From Gonocerus acuteangulatus (Eukaryota; Arthropoda; Insecta; Hemiptera; Coreidae), in the NCBI GenBank assembly GCA_946811695.1, contig OX328123.1, positions 18,982,610 to 19,046,609 of the forward strand: a stretch of DNA of 64,000 nt, in the 5' to 3' direction. The position numbers and the translations under genes are program-made. Positions 1 through 11,950 of this stretch are shown one piece after another (positions within the stretch are counted from its first letter, which is position 1; every line of letters begins with the position of its first letter). The notes under the pieces were generated by a model. That model saw only the letters and a program-made list of their open reading frames with translations, ran no database searches and was not told where the DNA came from.

Positions 1-101
1 CGCGAAATTTTCTAGTCGGCACTTTCGGATCGTTTCAGTGTATCAACCTTATAAGCGGGGTTCCTCCCTATGGGGGAGGGAGGAACCGCGCTAAAAACAA
101 T
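1..101 (+). repeat. Helitron-like 3' end, copy 1 (cut by window edge)
   Basis: The segment ends in a hairpin (GGTTCCTCCCT, short loop, AGGGAGGAACC), then GCG and CTAA. The same block recurs at 14852-14905, 25596-25721 and, inverted, at 31408-31550. A hairpin just before CTRR is the usual Helitron 3' end. All four copies continue with A rather than the expected T, so the class is uncertain. Confidence 0.5.
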
Positions 102-412
102 GGATAGTTAGGCTTCGGCTAAATAAAAACAGATTTCGGGAAGAATCGCCTAAGTAAGAGTTACCAATGTTACAACGAACAATTTTTAATAAAAACGTTT
201 CACCTGAAATCTAAGTTCAAGAGGAGGCAGATGAGTCCAAAAATGTATGAATTGTGTTGACATAGAAAGAAAACTGGGAAGCTTTGGATGAAGAATTTAC
301 AAAATAATACAGAAACATTTTGAGGATGATTTATCCAAAGGTATCAACCTCTGCTGCCACTGGTGCGCCAAACCACTAATGTGGCTCAGGAAAATTATGT
401 GTGTGAGCCAAA

Positions 413-462
413 ATATGTGTGTGTGTGTGTGTGCATGCGTGTGTGTGTGTGTGTGTGTGTGT
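413..462. repeat. (GT)n microsatellite
   Basis: The stretch is interrupted GT dinucleotide repeats broken by a GCATGC block. No gene signal overlaps it. Confidence 0.9.
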
Positions 463-558
463 AAACAGAGAGTAAAGTCTTGCTAATCCAAACTAATTGG
501 AACCAACAGTTGTTCGTATACGCAAAAATATGGCAGAGTTATGTCATATAATAGGAAC

Positions 559-898
559 TTGGAAGAGAAAGGGCAAATAACGAAATATGGATGTTGGGAA
601 ATTGAAGTTCTGTAAGTGGTTCTGGGTAGCAAGGGCAAATTTTTACTTGAATTTTGATTCATAAACCTGATTGGAAAAGTATTCAATTGAAATCCAATGT
701 TTTAATATTTATGGGTAACAAAATCAGACATTGAATTTTTCATTGATGATGATGCTATTCACTTTAACTTGAAACTAATAGAACTAAAGGCGAACCACAG
801 AAACAAGGCGAAGTTTTGTGTTACATACATCTTTATGACTCAGAAAATAAAATAAAACAAAAAAAGTTGATTTTTCAGGTTTGCTATTTCTCTTCTAA
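559..898. mobile_element. MITE family A, copy 1
   Basis: This non-coding element of about 340 bp has inverted ends of the form TTGGAAGAGAAAGGGC, degraded on the right. It aligns along its length with 7624-7977, including the segment around TTGAATTTTTC and GCTATTCACTTTAA. An 8-bp repeat ATATAATA lies close to both ends and may be a target duplication. The superfamily is not resolved. Confidence 0.6.
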
Positions 899-920
899 AA
901 TCATGATATAATACCATATA

Positions 921-1107
921 GGGGTCTCCCGTGGTCTAGTGGCTAGCGCACTAGATTCATAAGCGGGAGATGGTGGGTTCGATACCCACCGGTGCAAGAA
1001 ATTTTCTCATCCCAGGGCTCGCTGAGAAAATTCCTGACTGCACCCTGGATGTCGGCGCTAATAGCCAAGATTTGTTGATGCGCCGTAAAAAAAAACAAAA
1101 AAAAAAC
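921..1107 (+). mobile_element. SINE family A, full-length tRNA-derived
   Basis: The head carries a Pol III A box (TGGTCTAGTGGCTAGCGC) and a B box (GGTTCGATACC), like a tRNA, with closest look to tRNA-Glu. A body follows, then a conserved tail (GGCGCTAAT...GATGCGCCG) and an A-rich 3' end. The copy at 60956-61151 matches over its whole length. Tails alone are found at 1996-2036, 15197-15254 and 17524-17586. Confidence 0.88.
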
Positions 1108-1575
1108 ATGTAATGACTTCATGAGGCACATTAAGAAATATCAAGAATTCAAGGGAAGAAGTTAGGTATTCTCGTACACTTCAATTTAAACTTAGTCTCA
1201 CTGTGCGCTACGTGTACCAACACACTGATGCATGCCTAACAGATGTTTATGCTTCATTGAGGAAACATTGCTTCTTCAAGCCATTTTAGTTAGTTGCCGC
1301 AGAAGATCACTGATAATGATTACTTTACTTTTTTGTGTAAATTCTGTAAAGAATATGGATTCTACAAATGTAAGTAAATTCAAACTGGTTTCAATTTTCA
1401 AGTTTGAGGCTATTTTGGATGTATAGCTTTCGGATGTGTTCCTAGTCCTGTTCGGATAAGCAGGGCTCTATTGAAAATATATATTCCCCAACTGCCCAGC
1501 AGCCTTAGAATATGAATATGATAGTGATATACGTATTAGCCCCCTCCCCCAAAAAAATCTAACATTGAAAAAAAA
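1108..1575. other. No gene seen
   Basis: This is AT-rich sequence with short open frames only. I see no splice-flanked coding, RNA gene or transposon end. Confidence 0.5.
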
Positions 1576-1660
1576 GAGGCCAAGTTCCCCTCCCAAAAAC
1601 AGTTTGCCTATGAAAGTTATGATATAGTATAGGGCGAAGTTTTAGGCTCATATACTTCCA
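1576..1660 (+). repeat. Fragment of the 30958-31378 inverted-repeat element
   Basis: The block around CCCCTCCCAAAAACAG and GATATAGTAT matches the left arm of the element at 30958. The right arm is missing, so this is a truncated copy. Confidence 0.6.
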
Positions 1661-1800
1661 TTGGTCGCGCAAACTGTTGGGACACCGGCAGTGCACTTAG
1701 TACGACAACGTGTTTATTTTTGTTTTATTGTGTTTTAAATGACTATTTATTTATGTTTTTCTTTACTATTATATTATTTATTGTAGTTAAGTCATTATTG

Positions 1801-1995
1801 TAGACCTATATATAAATGGTAATGTAAACAAGCTCATTTTATCTTTCAACAAAAATTTGTGCTGCTGGCATTATAAAAGGGTGGCAACCTGTACAGGCTA
1901 TCTACAGGTTGCCAACCTTTTATAATGCCAGCAGCACAAATTTTTGTTGAAAGATAAAATGAGCTTGTTTACATTACCATTTATATATAGGTCTA
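1801..1995. repeat. Near-perfect 93-bp-arm palindrome
   Basis: Arms 1801-1893 and 1903-1995 are reverse complements with very few differences and a 9-nt spacer. Transcribed from either strand it would fold into one long hairpin. Part of the arm (CTACAGGTTGCCACCCTTTT) recurs at 19907-19934, next to a SINE A tail. The right arm here also runs straight into a SINE A tail at 1996-2036. I infer a fold-back made from two SINE-like bodies. Confidence 0.8.
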
Positions 1996-2036
1996 TACGG
2001 CGCTAATGGCCAAGTTGTAGATGCGCCGGAAAAAAA
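1996..2036 (+). mobile_element. SINE A tail fragment
   Basis: It has CGGCGCTAATGGCC...GATGCGCCGG followed by an A run, which matches the 3' tail of SINE family A. Confidence 0.7.
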
Positions 2037-4130
2037 ATGTATTGTGTATAACTTCTTTTATTTAAAAAAAAAAAAAATATTTAGTATACAATAAGACTGA
2101 TATTTGTAATGTGTATAACATTAATGTCTGGAACACACTTTTAAAAAAAGTTAACATTAAAAGATATTTAAATAAAAGTCGAAACACACATGGTAAATAA
2201 ATGCTAAGAATATGATATTTAGCTCCCTGTTTCCTTTTACAGGATTTAATGCATATTGCTTCACATGCATAAAGCTTTACATGTTCTATTGGTGTTTAAA
2301 TATTTTGCCACAAACATGACATCACTCTTTATTTTTCTTTGGAAGTGGTTTTTCTATTGTTGCTTCGTGAATCCTAGGGAATTTTCTTAACGAAAATTGT
2401 TTTTTATTGGAAGGAAGTGATGGAATGCTTGCTCTGGACTTCAAATGTTCATTCATGAGCTAAAATGCAAGATTCTTGCATTGGTCGTGCAGAGCACTGC
2501 ATGTGGCAGCAAGCTGTTCAGACGGTTGACAAGCTAGAACTAAGGAATGTCTGAAAGGGGAGAACACCATTCGTAACAGTAGGCGTGGCAGGGTTTTTTC
2601 TTGGCGTACCTGAGGTCTGTAGGCCTAGGGTTTCCCGTCAATTTTTTACAAGACGAAATACTGGTTATGGTGCACTCCATGTGCCAGCGAGACTGCTGGA
2701 GAGTTAAGAAACAAAATTAGTTTTGGTTTTCATGGGAACATTATTGGGCAGTCTTTGGTGGGGTTCAAAAGAAATTATGAAATTCTAATTTTAGAACAAA
2801 ATAGTAACAATTTATTTGAAATATGAGAAGTACACAATAATAATAATACAGAAATGAACTAATTTTATTATTTCTATGATGTTTCACTCTGACAAAGAAA
2901 CTTATTTTCAAAGGTAAAATAAAGCTAAAAAAAAAATAATAATAATAATTTTTAAATGCAATAATTAAAGGAGTAAATTAAGTTCCAAATTTCTTTAAAT
3001 ATGTAATAAAAGTAATGTTGGAACATATTTCCAAAATAACTAGAAGAGATATTTTTTAATTATATTAATATGAGAAAGTGAAATGCAAATGATATTTTAC
3101 GGCAGATAACTTATTAAAATCTCAACTATTCTGTAAAATGTTTCCAATAAAAAATGCTTTTTCTAATCATGCACTAAAATTATATAATAATTTTAGATAA
3201 ACGAGCTCCTGCGGCTAATTTATTGTAAAAACTAAAACGTTTTAGAATAATTATAACAATATTATTATAAAAACTGCACTAAAAATACACAATAAATGCA
3301 AATGTATTCTTGAATTAAAATCCAATATATGACCCCTGCCACAAAACATACCAGCATGTAAAAAGATTTTATAAATATTTACAAAGTATTTGAAATTGCA
3401 CAATAAGAAAATAATAAATGGTAATATAAATGAATGTATACATTTAAAAAATATATTTCTAAATAAGGTTTATATACAATTGAATGTACTGTACATTAAA
3501 GCTTCGTCTGTATAAAAACATAATTATAGCATAATTTATTGGAGGTGAATATGTTGTTTAATATTTAAGAAATGAAAGAAACAATTCAATCTCTGGAAAT
3601 GTGATATCATTAATAATTAAGTATTTGGGGCTATTGTTAAAAGTATAAAAGTCATCTAGTACCTACGTATGAGCAAAAAGCCATTTCTATTGATATCATA
3701 GATCAGTGCAGTAAGCTTAATAATGCCATGGAGTAAACTCTTTTTAACTACACTAGAGTAAATTCTACAGCTTAGAAGAACGATTTCTTTACAAGAAGAA
3801 AGACAATTTCTGCTTGAGACTAACTGTAAGCTATAATTCTATATCATTACCTCCTTTTGTGATTGAGACTTTGAATAACTTGCAATTTGCTTATAATTTT
3901 ATTCTTTGCCAAAACAAATATCAAGATTTAATATGCTTTTTGTTTTTATTCTGAATGTTCTGTTGTTGATTGTCTCCACTAGGGGAAGGGGCCTGGTGTC
4001 AGTTTTTTATTGACATTATAATTTGAAATAACAAAATTATATACCTAAGTATAGTTCACATAATTATTATTGAGAACAACCAATGGATAACTTTGTAAAT
4101 TGTCTATTTCTAATACATTAACTAGCTTTT
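2037..4130. other. No gene seen (AT-rich spacer)
   Basis: Two kilobases of AT-rich DNA with no long frame, no recognisable protein similarity in six frames and no clear repeat ends. Confidence 0.5.
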
Positions 4131-4795
4131 AAATGAGGATCGCAGAGGTCAAGGGGTCTAAGTAACCAACTCAATGTTTTGAGGAAAATGGATTCAATGT
4201 GGAACATATCGTCACCATGTCAAACTATGGAATATGAAAAATCTGATTTTCAGATTCGTGACTTTGCTCTTGGATTGTGAATGATACGGCTTGTCGCAAA
4301 TTGGTGTAACTCTAATCCCTTTACAATAGCCTTTAATGCCTTAAATAAAGTATCGAATAAGACCATTTTTCAAAATATTACTTTGTCAATGTATCGAAAA
4401 ATTGTATTCGCTAGTTTGCTCCAATTTTCATATTCGATAGTTTGACATGGTAGGGACGATATGTGGTAATAACAAAAACTAGATTTTTATAGTTCCGATC
4501 AAACTAGACGAATCCTCATGTCCTTAGCAGTTTATTATCGATGATACATAATAGGTAAATCATCTGGTTTATGATTAATATGCAAAAGAATTCGATAATC
4601 CACACATACTTCCTTCTGGACTTAAAATAAAGAAAATACTCAAGAGAACATAAGCTAGGTGGCAGAATCTGTCAACAAAATCACTTGGATCTCTTTACCA
4701 CCCACAAGATTACAGTGTTCACAACCCATTCCCGTATCTAACTCATTTTTTTCAAAGTTGTCACTTAGACCCCTTGACTTCTGAGGCCCTCAAAT
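4131..4795. mobile_element. Non-autonomous element with long inverted ends
   Basis: The left end (AAATGAGGATCGCAGAGGTC) and the inverted right end share AGGTCAAGGGGTCTAAGT with a few differences. A second inverted pair lies inside at 4201-4236 and 4426-4462 (around CCATGTCAAACTAT). No coding is left. The superfamily is unknown. Confidence 0.65.
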
Positions 4796-5053
4796 ATTGT
4801 CAGTCCAAAAATTTGTAGCCCCAGGAAGTGCCAATTTACCTTAGACAATATGTTAATTTTCCATTCCGTTCACTTACAAATGTATTTAATTTTGTTTTCA
4901 GAGAAATGTCAGTTTTAAATAGTTTTTAGTAATCATAATGGAGGGGGGTTAAGGGGCCCGTAAAGATATTTTGTCAGGGACCCATAATTCCTTTCGGAGG
5001 CCCTAGTTAGGTGTTATTAAAGTGTGAAAGCTCGACATTTTTTTCCTGACTTT

Positions 5054-5120
5054 ACAAAGCTCACAACACTTGAGTGATCATTTCCACAGTGTCTTTTATA
5101 TATGAAATGCAGAACCAGGG
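5054..5120. repeat. 67-bp direct repeat, unit 1
   Basis: It is identical at all but one base to 5461-5527, 407 bp downstream. No element ends are recognisable between them. Confidence 0.85.
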
Positions 5121-5460
5121 GTATAAATAAAAAATATTATAAAGTGAAATATGGTGATGGGTTTGAAAACTACCAAATAAATAAATAAACCTGATCAAGT
5201 TATCAAAGGTTAAGCACAAAAACATAAGTGGGGAAACAACTTTTAATTCTTCGAAGGCACCTGTGCCTGCTTTGTTTCTTCGCTGCCCATTAATACTTTT
5301 TCTGCAAATGGTACAGTGTTCCTGGGCTAAAAATCTTTTACAACACCAAGAATGCATGCAAAAAGTGTGTGCTTAGCTCAGTCACAGCACTTAGTACATG
5401 CTACACTCTGAAGGAGTTAAGTTAATTTTTAAAGAACTATTTTAAAATTGGTGCAACAAG

Positions 5461-5527
5461 ACAAAGCTCACAACACTTGAGTGATCATTTCCACAGTGTC
5501 TTTTATATATGAAATGCAGAGCCAGGG
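5461..5527. repeat. 67-bp direct repeat, unit 2
   Basis: Second unit of the pair with 5054-5120. The near identity suggests a recent local duplication, or a short terminal repeat around 5121-5460. Confidence 0.85.
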
Positions 5528-5704
5528 TTATTAAATATGTATCTACTGATTATTATCCTTCCTATTTATATTTTCTTTGATATTTCGTGTAAACGCTATG
5601 TTTAATAATGATTCTATAGTTGGATATTTTGGATTTGACTCAATCTTATTTAATAATTTTAATTGTAGATAATAGAATTTTTGTTCTAGAATATTTTATT
5701 TCTT

Positions 5705-5770
5705 GAGCCCTGATGATGTTGGGTTCAACATTCAAAGAAGCCACATTAATGCTCGAAATGTCTCGGTCTG
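5705..5770 (+). ncRNA. Hammerhead-like motif 1 (degraded)
   Basis: CTGATGA at 5710-5716 is followed by GAAATGTC at 5755-5762. The part between is longer (38 nt) than in the other copies, and stem I does not pair well. It is probably a decayed copy of the motif family. Confidence 0.35.
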
Positions 5771-5799
5771 AATAAAAGCCATTGATAAAGACTCTCTAT

Positions 5800-7128
5800 T
5801 CTAATTCCAACAGAGCTTAAGATTTTATAAATAAATTGGAGTGGATCACTACAAGATACTTGTCATATTGGGAACACAAAAATCTAGTTTGCTTTATAAA
5901 TGCCCTTTGTAAAGACTTCTTTGATTAAATTTCCATAAGTGAAAATATAAATATTTATGTAATACATTACTGTATAATACAAAGGACGGCATACGCTATC
6001 GGTGACAATTTGGAAATATATATTTTTCAGAAAAATGAAATCACCAGGCGCAGGGATTTACTCCAAGACTCTTCCGTTTTTAGTTAGTGTAACAATCAAA
6101 CTAGACTGTTAAACGGGGGATTCCCAGTCTTGATAGTTGATTTTTCTAAAAATAAAAATATTGTTGACAATATCTTGAGTCTTAAGACGGTGCAGACCCA
6201 GTAGATCTACTGAGTGCCTGTCTACTCACTGTATGGACTCATTAGATATTCTGGTCTTACTGCATAGTAGATGACTTCACTAGAAATTCTCGTGGAGGGG
6301 AATATTTAACAATTCTTAGACAAATCCAGAATATTTTGCTTCAGTTATAACTTAGTTACCTTAAAGCTGACCGTTAATATCAAATATACAAATTCTTCTA
6401 TTTGGAATTTTGTTCAAATTGCCGTAAGTTCACGTTTTTACTATCTTTTACTAAAAAATTCACCTATATGGGCGGAAATGGAAATTACTACGCCTTCATC
6501 AAATGTGTTATTATTACACAAAATGAAGCTGAAAAAAACTAACTCTACAAAACTAGAATCAATAGAAATATCCTTCATAAGCAATTATTCCATTTCAGGT
6601 TAGGCAATATATTTTGTTTTATCAACTGTTTAGAATATCTGATGTCATTTGTAAAGCAATTTTCACTAAAAGAGGTTAAAACGAACCTGTCCGTTTCCTA
6701 AAACCTCTATTTTAAGCTTAATTTAATCCTATTATTACTAAAAACTGATATAATAACTAATCATCTCTTATACAACCATGTCTTGATAACTATTGTCACT
6801 GGACCTATCAATAATATCCCTACAATGGATGACTTAATGACTTATAGTAATAAAAAAAACTTAAAATTGAAAATGAAGTACTAATATTAATTAAAAATAA
6901 TTGATTTCAACCAATAAATATACAGAAGTTTATACTATATTAATAAAGACTGCAAAGGATTTTCAATAATCAAAGATAATGTATACATATTTACCTAAAA
7001 AAGTTGAACATTTTTGTGAGTGGAATAAGCTTGAGTACCAGAGTACCAAATAATTTTATCCAATTAACATTTTAATACTGACGAGTAAATATTTCACGAG
7101 TGAAACAAAGAATGAAGCACTGAGCACC

Positions 7129-7130
<2 letters not shown>
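5800..7130. other. No gene seen; one dispersed repeat
   Basis: Around 5985-6075 (CACCAGGCGCAGGGATTTAC) the sequence resembles 57860-57940, a low-copy dispersed repeat. The rest is plain AT-rich DNA. Confidence 0.4.

Positions 7131-7192
<62 letters not shown>
7131..7192. repeat. (AT)n microsatellite
   Basis: About thirty uninterrupted AT units. Confidence 0.95.
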
Positions 7193-7193
<1 letters not shown>

Positions 7194-7623
7194 CAGATTA
7201 AAAGATAAATTGATTTTAAAACTAAAAATAATCTAATCATTTTTTCAATAGCTAAATGATTTCACAGGCCACTTTTTCAAGTGACTGGAAATTCTAAAGA
7301 CTAGATATTTAATTTTATTCATTTTTCTCCAATATTCCAAAGGAGTTGTTTTAAGTTATGATAAAACAGTTTTCTTTTATTGTTTTTTACCAAATAAATT
7401 TATTTTAAATTCTTGGTCATAGTATTGCTAAATTATTTCTTATTCTGAATTCAGACCTATAATCTGTTTTGTTTCAATACAATTTATTTTTTATGTCTGT
7501 TTTGTAAAAAATAAGTAGTTATTTTTCCAGTTAATTGGAAATTATTGACAGTGATCTCAATTCGAGGAAACATAATATAAAAAGTCATAGATAAGGAAAA
7601 GTTTCAGAGGATATTTCAGGACC

Positions 7624-7977
7624 TTGGAAGAGAAAGGGGCGACTTCCGAAATCCCGATGTTGGGAAATCGAAGTCAAAGTTATAAATGTGCTTGAGAAGA
7701 GCGAATGTTTACTCTATGGAATACTGAGTCATAAATCTGATTGAAAAAGTATGCAATTGAAATTAAATATTTCAAGGGTTTCAGATTCTGGGTTCGTCCT
7801 TGCTCCTCTAGGGAAATCGGGTATTGAATTTTTCTTAGATGATTGTGCTATTCACTTTAATTTGAAACTTTGAGAGCCTTAGAAGTGATGCCTCCTTTTA
7901 TCTACATCTTTCTGACTTAAGGCAAAACAATTTAAAAAAAAAGTTTGTTTTTTTAAGGTTCGCCCTTTCTCTTCCAA
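7624..7977. mobile_element. MITE family A, copy 2
   Basis: The ends TTGGAAGAGAAAGGGGCGA and, inverted, TTGGAAGAGAAAGGGCGAAC form clear inverted repeats. The body is non-coding and collinear with 559-898. This is the better preserved of the two copies. Confidence 0.72.
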
Positions 7978-8656
7978 TGTCAGAACATGTATTCTGAGAA
8001 ATAGGGAGGGGGGCTTGAAGAAAGACAACTGACTGTTTTCAAGGAAGCGTCAGAAGTGGCTTTGAAAAATCAGGGTCCAACCTCCATAAAGAGTGACATT
8101 CTTTGGCCGTGGTCATTCTTTTGGTATCACAAATATTGCTGATAAGTTTAACTGGATGACTTATTTGTATTTAAATAAGTCCTTCCAAACATCTCAGAAA
8201 CAGATATTCATAAACCTCATATAAAAACATTTGAATCTATTTGAGTTTTCATGAAAAAAATTGCTTTCTTTAAGTAATGAAAATCACTATTGAAAAATCC
8301 TTAGGCCAGATTGTATCCAATGTAGTATTATTATTTTTGTTCTAAGATTATGGAATTATTGAAAAACACAGCTAAATAAAAATAAAAAATTACATTAATC
8401 TATTATCTTCAAGAAGAAATTGTATTTCTAATATTCTAATATAATATGAAGAAACTAAAACTAAATATAATAAACCTAAAAACAAATGGAAAAAACTAGA
8501 TTTAGTAAATACCTAAAAATAATAAGAGATGATAATTATTTTTCGAACCAAGGAATCTTCAACAAAAGAAAACTCTGTTCTTTTAGAAAAACTAAACTAA
8601 AACACATAAGATGGTCTTGCTATGCTTCTGACTAGAATAGAACAATATTTATAAAA

Positions 8657-8660
<4 letters not shown>

Positions 8661-8704
<44 letters not shown>

Positions 8705-8705
8705 G

Positions 8706-8750
<45 letters not shown>

Positions 8751-8795
8751 ATATATATATATTATGCATACATATATATATATATATATATATAT
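8661..8795. repeat. (AT)n microsatellite cluster
   Basis: Three AT arrays are split by repeated ATGCATAC-type interruptions. Confidence 0.95.
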
Positions 8796-9108
8796 CATGG
8801 GCGGACCCCACATTACCTAGGTGATTCTAAGTAAGCAACAAGAAGGTTCTTTTTGACCAGGTGCTGATTCCCTATTTAGAAGAAATGATTCATTTTGTAC
8901 ATTCTTTGTGACTTTTAATATCTCGTTAAATAAGTAGATATTATACCCCACAGCCAAAAAAGGTCCAGTATGAATCACTATTTGTCTGGGCCCAATTGAA
9001 TCATCTGGAAATTAGGTAAAAATATCAACTCAGAGACATTCTAAGTGCTTTATAAAATAAAATAAAAACAAAAGAGAAGCTGACAAAGGCAATTCTGTCC
9101 AAAGGAAC

Positions 9109-9351
9109 GTGGTCAATCAATTGATTCCTATTTATACATGCCATATTGGGATGTCCAAACATCTCTCATCTTGGGTCTGTCAAGAACCACCCCCTCCAAG
9201 AAATGTGGAGTTGAGGACGAAACGTCTCTTCATTTTATCTGCTACTGCATTGGCACAGACAAGAAGAAGATTCCGGCACTTTGGCTGTGAGAAAATAACA
9301 GATCCTGGGACTGTCCCTGATTTGGTAGGCCAAAAGATCAGAGGCCTCTAA
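9109..9351 (+). pseudogene. Non-LTR retrotransposon reverse transcriptase C-terminal remnant
   Basis: One frame reads a cysteine-histidine signature, CG-x-EDETSLHFIC-x-C, typical of the tail behind the reverse transcriptase in jockey and R1-like elements. The next frame carries the following ALAQTRRRFRHFG segment, so a frameshift separates the two halves. Nothing of the polymerase domain itself is left. It is a dead fragment downstream of the OCRL-like gene. Confidence 0.6.
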
Positions 9352-9359
9352 GACTGGGC

Positions 9360-10689
9360 TGTTATAAATAACCTGTTGATTCATCAAGAGTACAATGGAT
9401 CTTTAGGTCGAGTTACTTTTCCCTGATAATCTATTATCCATAAAATATTTATTTGAAGAAATTTTGAATACGCCATTCGAAAGAGCTATAAATTTCCAGT
9501 AAGAAAGCGACATTTAAAGTATGGAAATGTTTTGAACAATAAAGAAAACAGGAAGTTGGAAATTAATAAAAAGTTTATGACTCATCGCATTTCTGGAGAA
9601 TTCTGGAAGTGGTGACATCCCCACACAAAAAACTTCCTTATTAATAACCTTCCAGATGGTTTAGAAGAATCCTAAATTAGATAAACATTTGGTTTCTGAA
9701 AATTTGCAGAAAACAGGAAAATATTGGAATTAGTTCAAAATATAGTTGCCAAAATAAAATTCACTTAGATGATACTTATTCTTTGATTTCATAAGTTTGT
9801 GGCTAATAATCCTTCTCGCACTCAAAATACAAATAATATGTCATTTTATAAATGTTAAAAATAGATTGGATACTATTGCTGTTAAATGCATTTTTTTCAG
9901 TGGCTGTTCAAATCTAAAGAACAGTCCTATTATAGGGTTCAAAATATTGCTGTGAATGAAGGGGAGATTTTAAATAAAATTTGTAAAATGCCCTATTACC
10001 TTTATGAATTTTATCATATTCAGTTATGAAGGTATTCATTTTCTTTTTTCTTTTTTTTTAATGCACTAATATTAACATTCTTTTGTGAGCATCAGAGGGT
10101 TATTAGCCCCCTTATGATCATTAAATCTATAAACATGGCTTCCTTTAAGAAATTTAACGATATTTACATAGGTGTATTCAAAATTTCTGTAGATCAAATA
10201 TTTTAGAAGTAATAATTACTTACTTAATGAGAAATAGTAATAAAATCACTAAGAAGATATAAAATGAATGGTTTATTAAAAAAAATCGTACCCTAGTCAC
10301 AAGGAAATGACTTGTGGCAAATTATAAGTAGAATCGTCTCCTGTCAGGCTCGATCCTGATAAGCTCTGTATATATATACACTCAAGATAAACTAAAATAC
10401 ATGTAGCAAAACAAAACCCGAAAACCCATTGGACAAAATAATATAAATTACAGCTCGTCTCAACTCATTGGTGAGATAAATAATCACCCAAATAATTTCT
10501 TGAATTTGTAAAAACTTGTTTTTTAAAAGTTTGATTCAATCAATACAAAAATAATTACTTTACAAAAGTAAAATATATACCTGTAAAAAAGGGTATCAAT
10601 TAAATATTAGTAAGTGTACACAGTAAATGTGCAATCTATACATTTATATGTTTCAAATGTATATACAGAAAATAAAAAGAACAACCTGT
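9360..10689. other. No gene seen
   Basis: This is AT-rich sequence without recognisable coding or repeat ends. Confidence 0.45.
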
Positions 10690-10965
10690 AACAAGCCATG
10701 ATGCCCAGATGATCAGATACTGAACAAGTATTTGTTTCTCGATCTCACAGCACACAAGAGATAGTGAGATCAGTACTATGCTCCGACCACCTGAGTACCC
10801 ATTAACGGCTGGGAGGGTCTAAAGCAGTCTGGGGCCTTGATTCTGAACCTTTAATGATGACCTGAGAAGATAATATCTTCACTGCTCGTCCGAGTTTACA
10901 AGACAGTTCCTTCAGAATAGGAGATGAGTGCTGCACTGAGGAGACAAACGCCCCCATCATATACA
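10690..10965 (-). mobile_element. SINE family B, degraded copy
   Basis: The body matches the copy at 42428-42766, including the segment around ATAGTGAGATCAGTACTATGC and the GGTACCCATT-like block. The tRNA-like head is heavily mutated. It lies downstream of the OCRL-like gene. Confidence 0.65.
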
Positions 10966-11393
10966 GAGCATAAACAACAAAAATAAAGATGCCACTCTAA
11001 GGGCAAACTAAAGAACTCCAGAAAAGAAAAGTATAAAAACAAATTCAGAAATGGAAAAAAATTTTCAGAAATATAATTAAGTAATCTGTGTTCATTTATT
11101 TGAATATAATTGAAAATCTATTGAAAAAAGTGATGTTAGCTATCCCGAATAAGAAGCAAATTTGCTCAATCCTTCTACACAATGATTGAAAAACTATTAG
11201 AATGAGGTTTATTAAGTTAATTATAACTCTAATTAATTAGAACCATTTGTTTATTGTTAAATATTACTAAATTTCTCCTCAGATGGCAAGCAACATTTTA
11301 CAAGTCACTTTTCCTAGAAAATATATTTTTTTAATTGAAGTAATTAGCAGAAGTTACTCCCCAATATTGTTCAAAACATTAAGTTATATTTGC

Positions 11394-11430
11394 GACGTTT
11401 CGAACCTGTTTAGGTTCATCTTCAGGCATC
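11394..11430 (-). ncRNA. Hammerhead-like motif 2
   Basis: On the minus strand: CTGAAGA (11425-11419), a hairpin pairing GAACC with GGTTC, then GAAACGTC (11401-11394). TGC before the core can pair with GCA after the presumed cleavage C, giving a 3-bp stem I. The ACGT after GAA is self-complementary, so stem III would need a dimer. Confidence 0.6.
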
Positions 11431-11653
11431 TTAAATTAAGTCATGTTATGGTATATTATAATTTGGATAATTTATGCTAAGGTCCATAATTTTAAAGTTT
11501 GAGAGTAAAACGTTCAATCCGGGTAATGAATATCTGAAATCGCGATTCAGATATTCATTACCCGGTTTTAACGTTTTACCCTCACACTTCAAAATAATGG
11601 AGCTTAACATGAATTATCAAAATTATAATAGACCATAACATGACTTAATTTAA

Positions 11654-11700
11654 GATGCCTGAAGATGAACGAACCTAAACAGGTTCGAAACGTCACAAAT
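11654..11700 (+). ncRNA. Hammerhead-like motif 3
   Basis: CTGAAGA at 11659-11665, stem II pairing GAACCT with AGGTTC, and GAAACGTC at 11687-11694. It mirrors motif 2 in the same palindrome. Stem I is weaker, because the base after the presumed cleavage C is A. Confidence 0.55.
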
Positions 11701-11950
11701 ATAGCTTAAAGTTTTAAGCAATTTCGGGGAGCAACTCTTGCTAGTTACTTTAAGAATCCATTGATCCTTCCCAACCCTCACTTTTAACTTAAATATTTTT
11801 TTACAGTCTAGGAAAATTATTCCTTAATTTTTAGAAGATGTCTTTGTTCTAGTTGAAAGGCTTATGGCATTTTGCCATTTTTTTTAAGCATGAACAAATG
11901 AGACGCCAGAATGCAACAAAAATTTCTTTTCATAGGAAATTTGCGTTATA

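Larger units (their letters stand above)
11327..11757. repeat. Long palindrome with two hammerhead-like cores
   Basis: The palindrome is centred near 11541. The arms (about 215 bp each) pair along most of their length, and the middle 11521-11563 is a near-perfect palindrome (GGGTAATGAATATCTGAA and its complement). Each arm carries one CTGAAGA...GAAACGTC core pointing away from the centre. The layout is that of two terminal repeats of one element in inverted orientation. Confidence 0.8.

Noticed and set aside
921..1000. tRNA gene
   Set aside because: A and B boxes are present, but the acceptor and anticodon stems do not pair well, and a SINE body and A-rich tail follow. The same unit recurs at 60956.
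9208..9235. Hammerhead-like motif (GACGAAACGTC)
   Set aside because: There is no CTGANGA at the right distance and no stem II. It lies in the RT C-terminal remnant.
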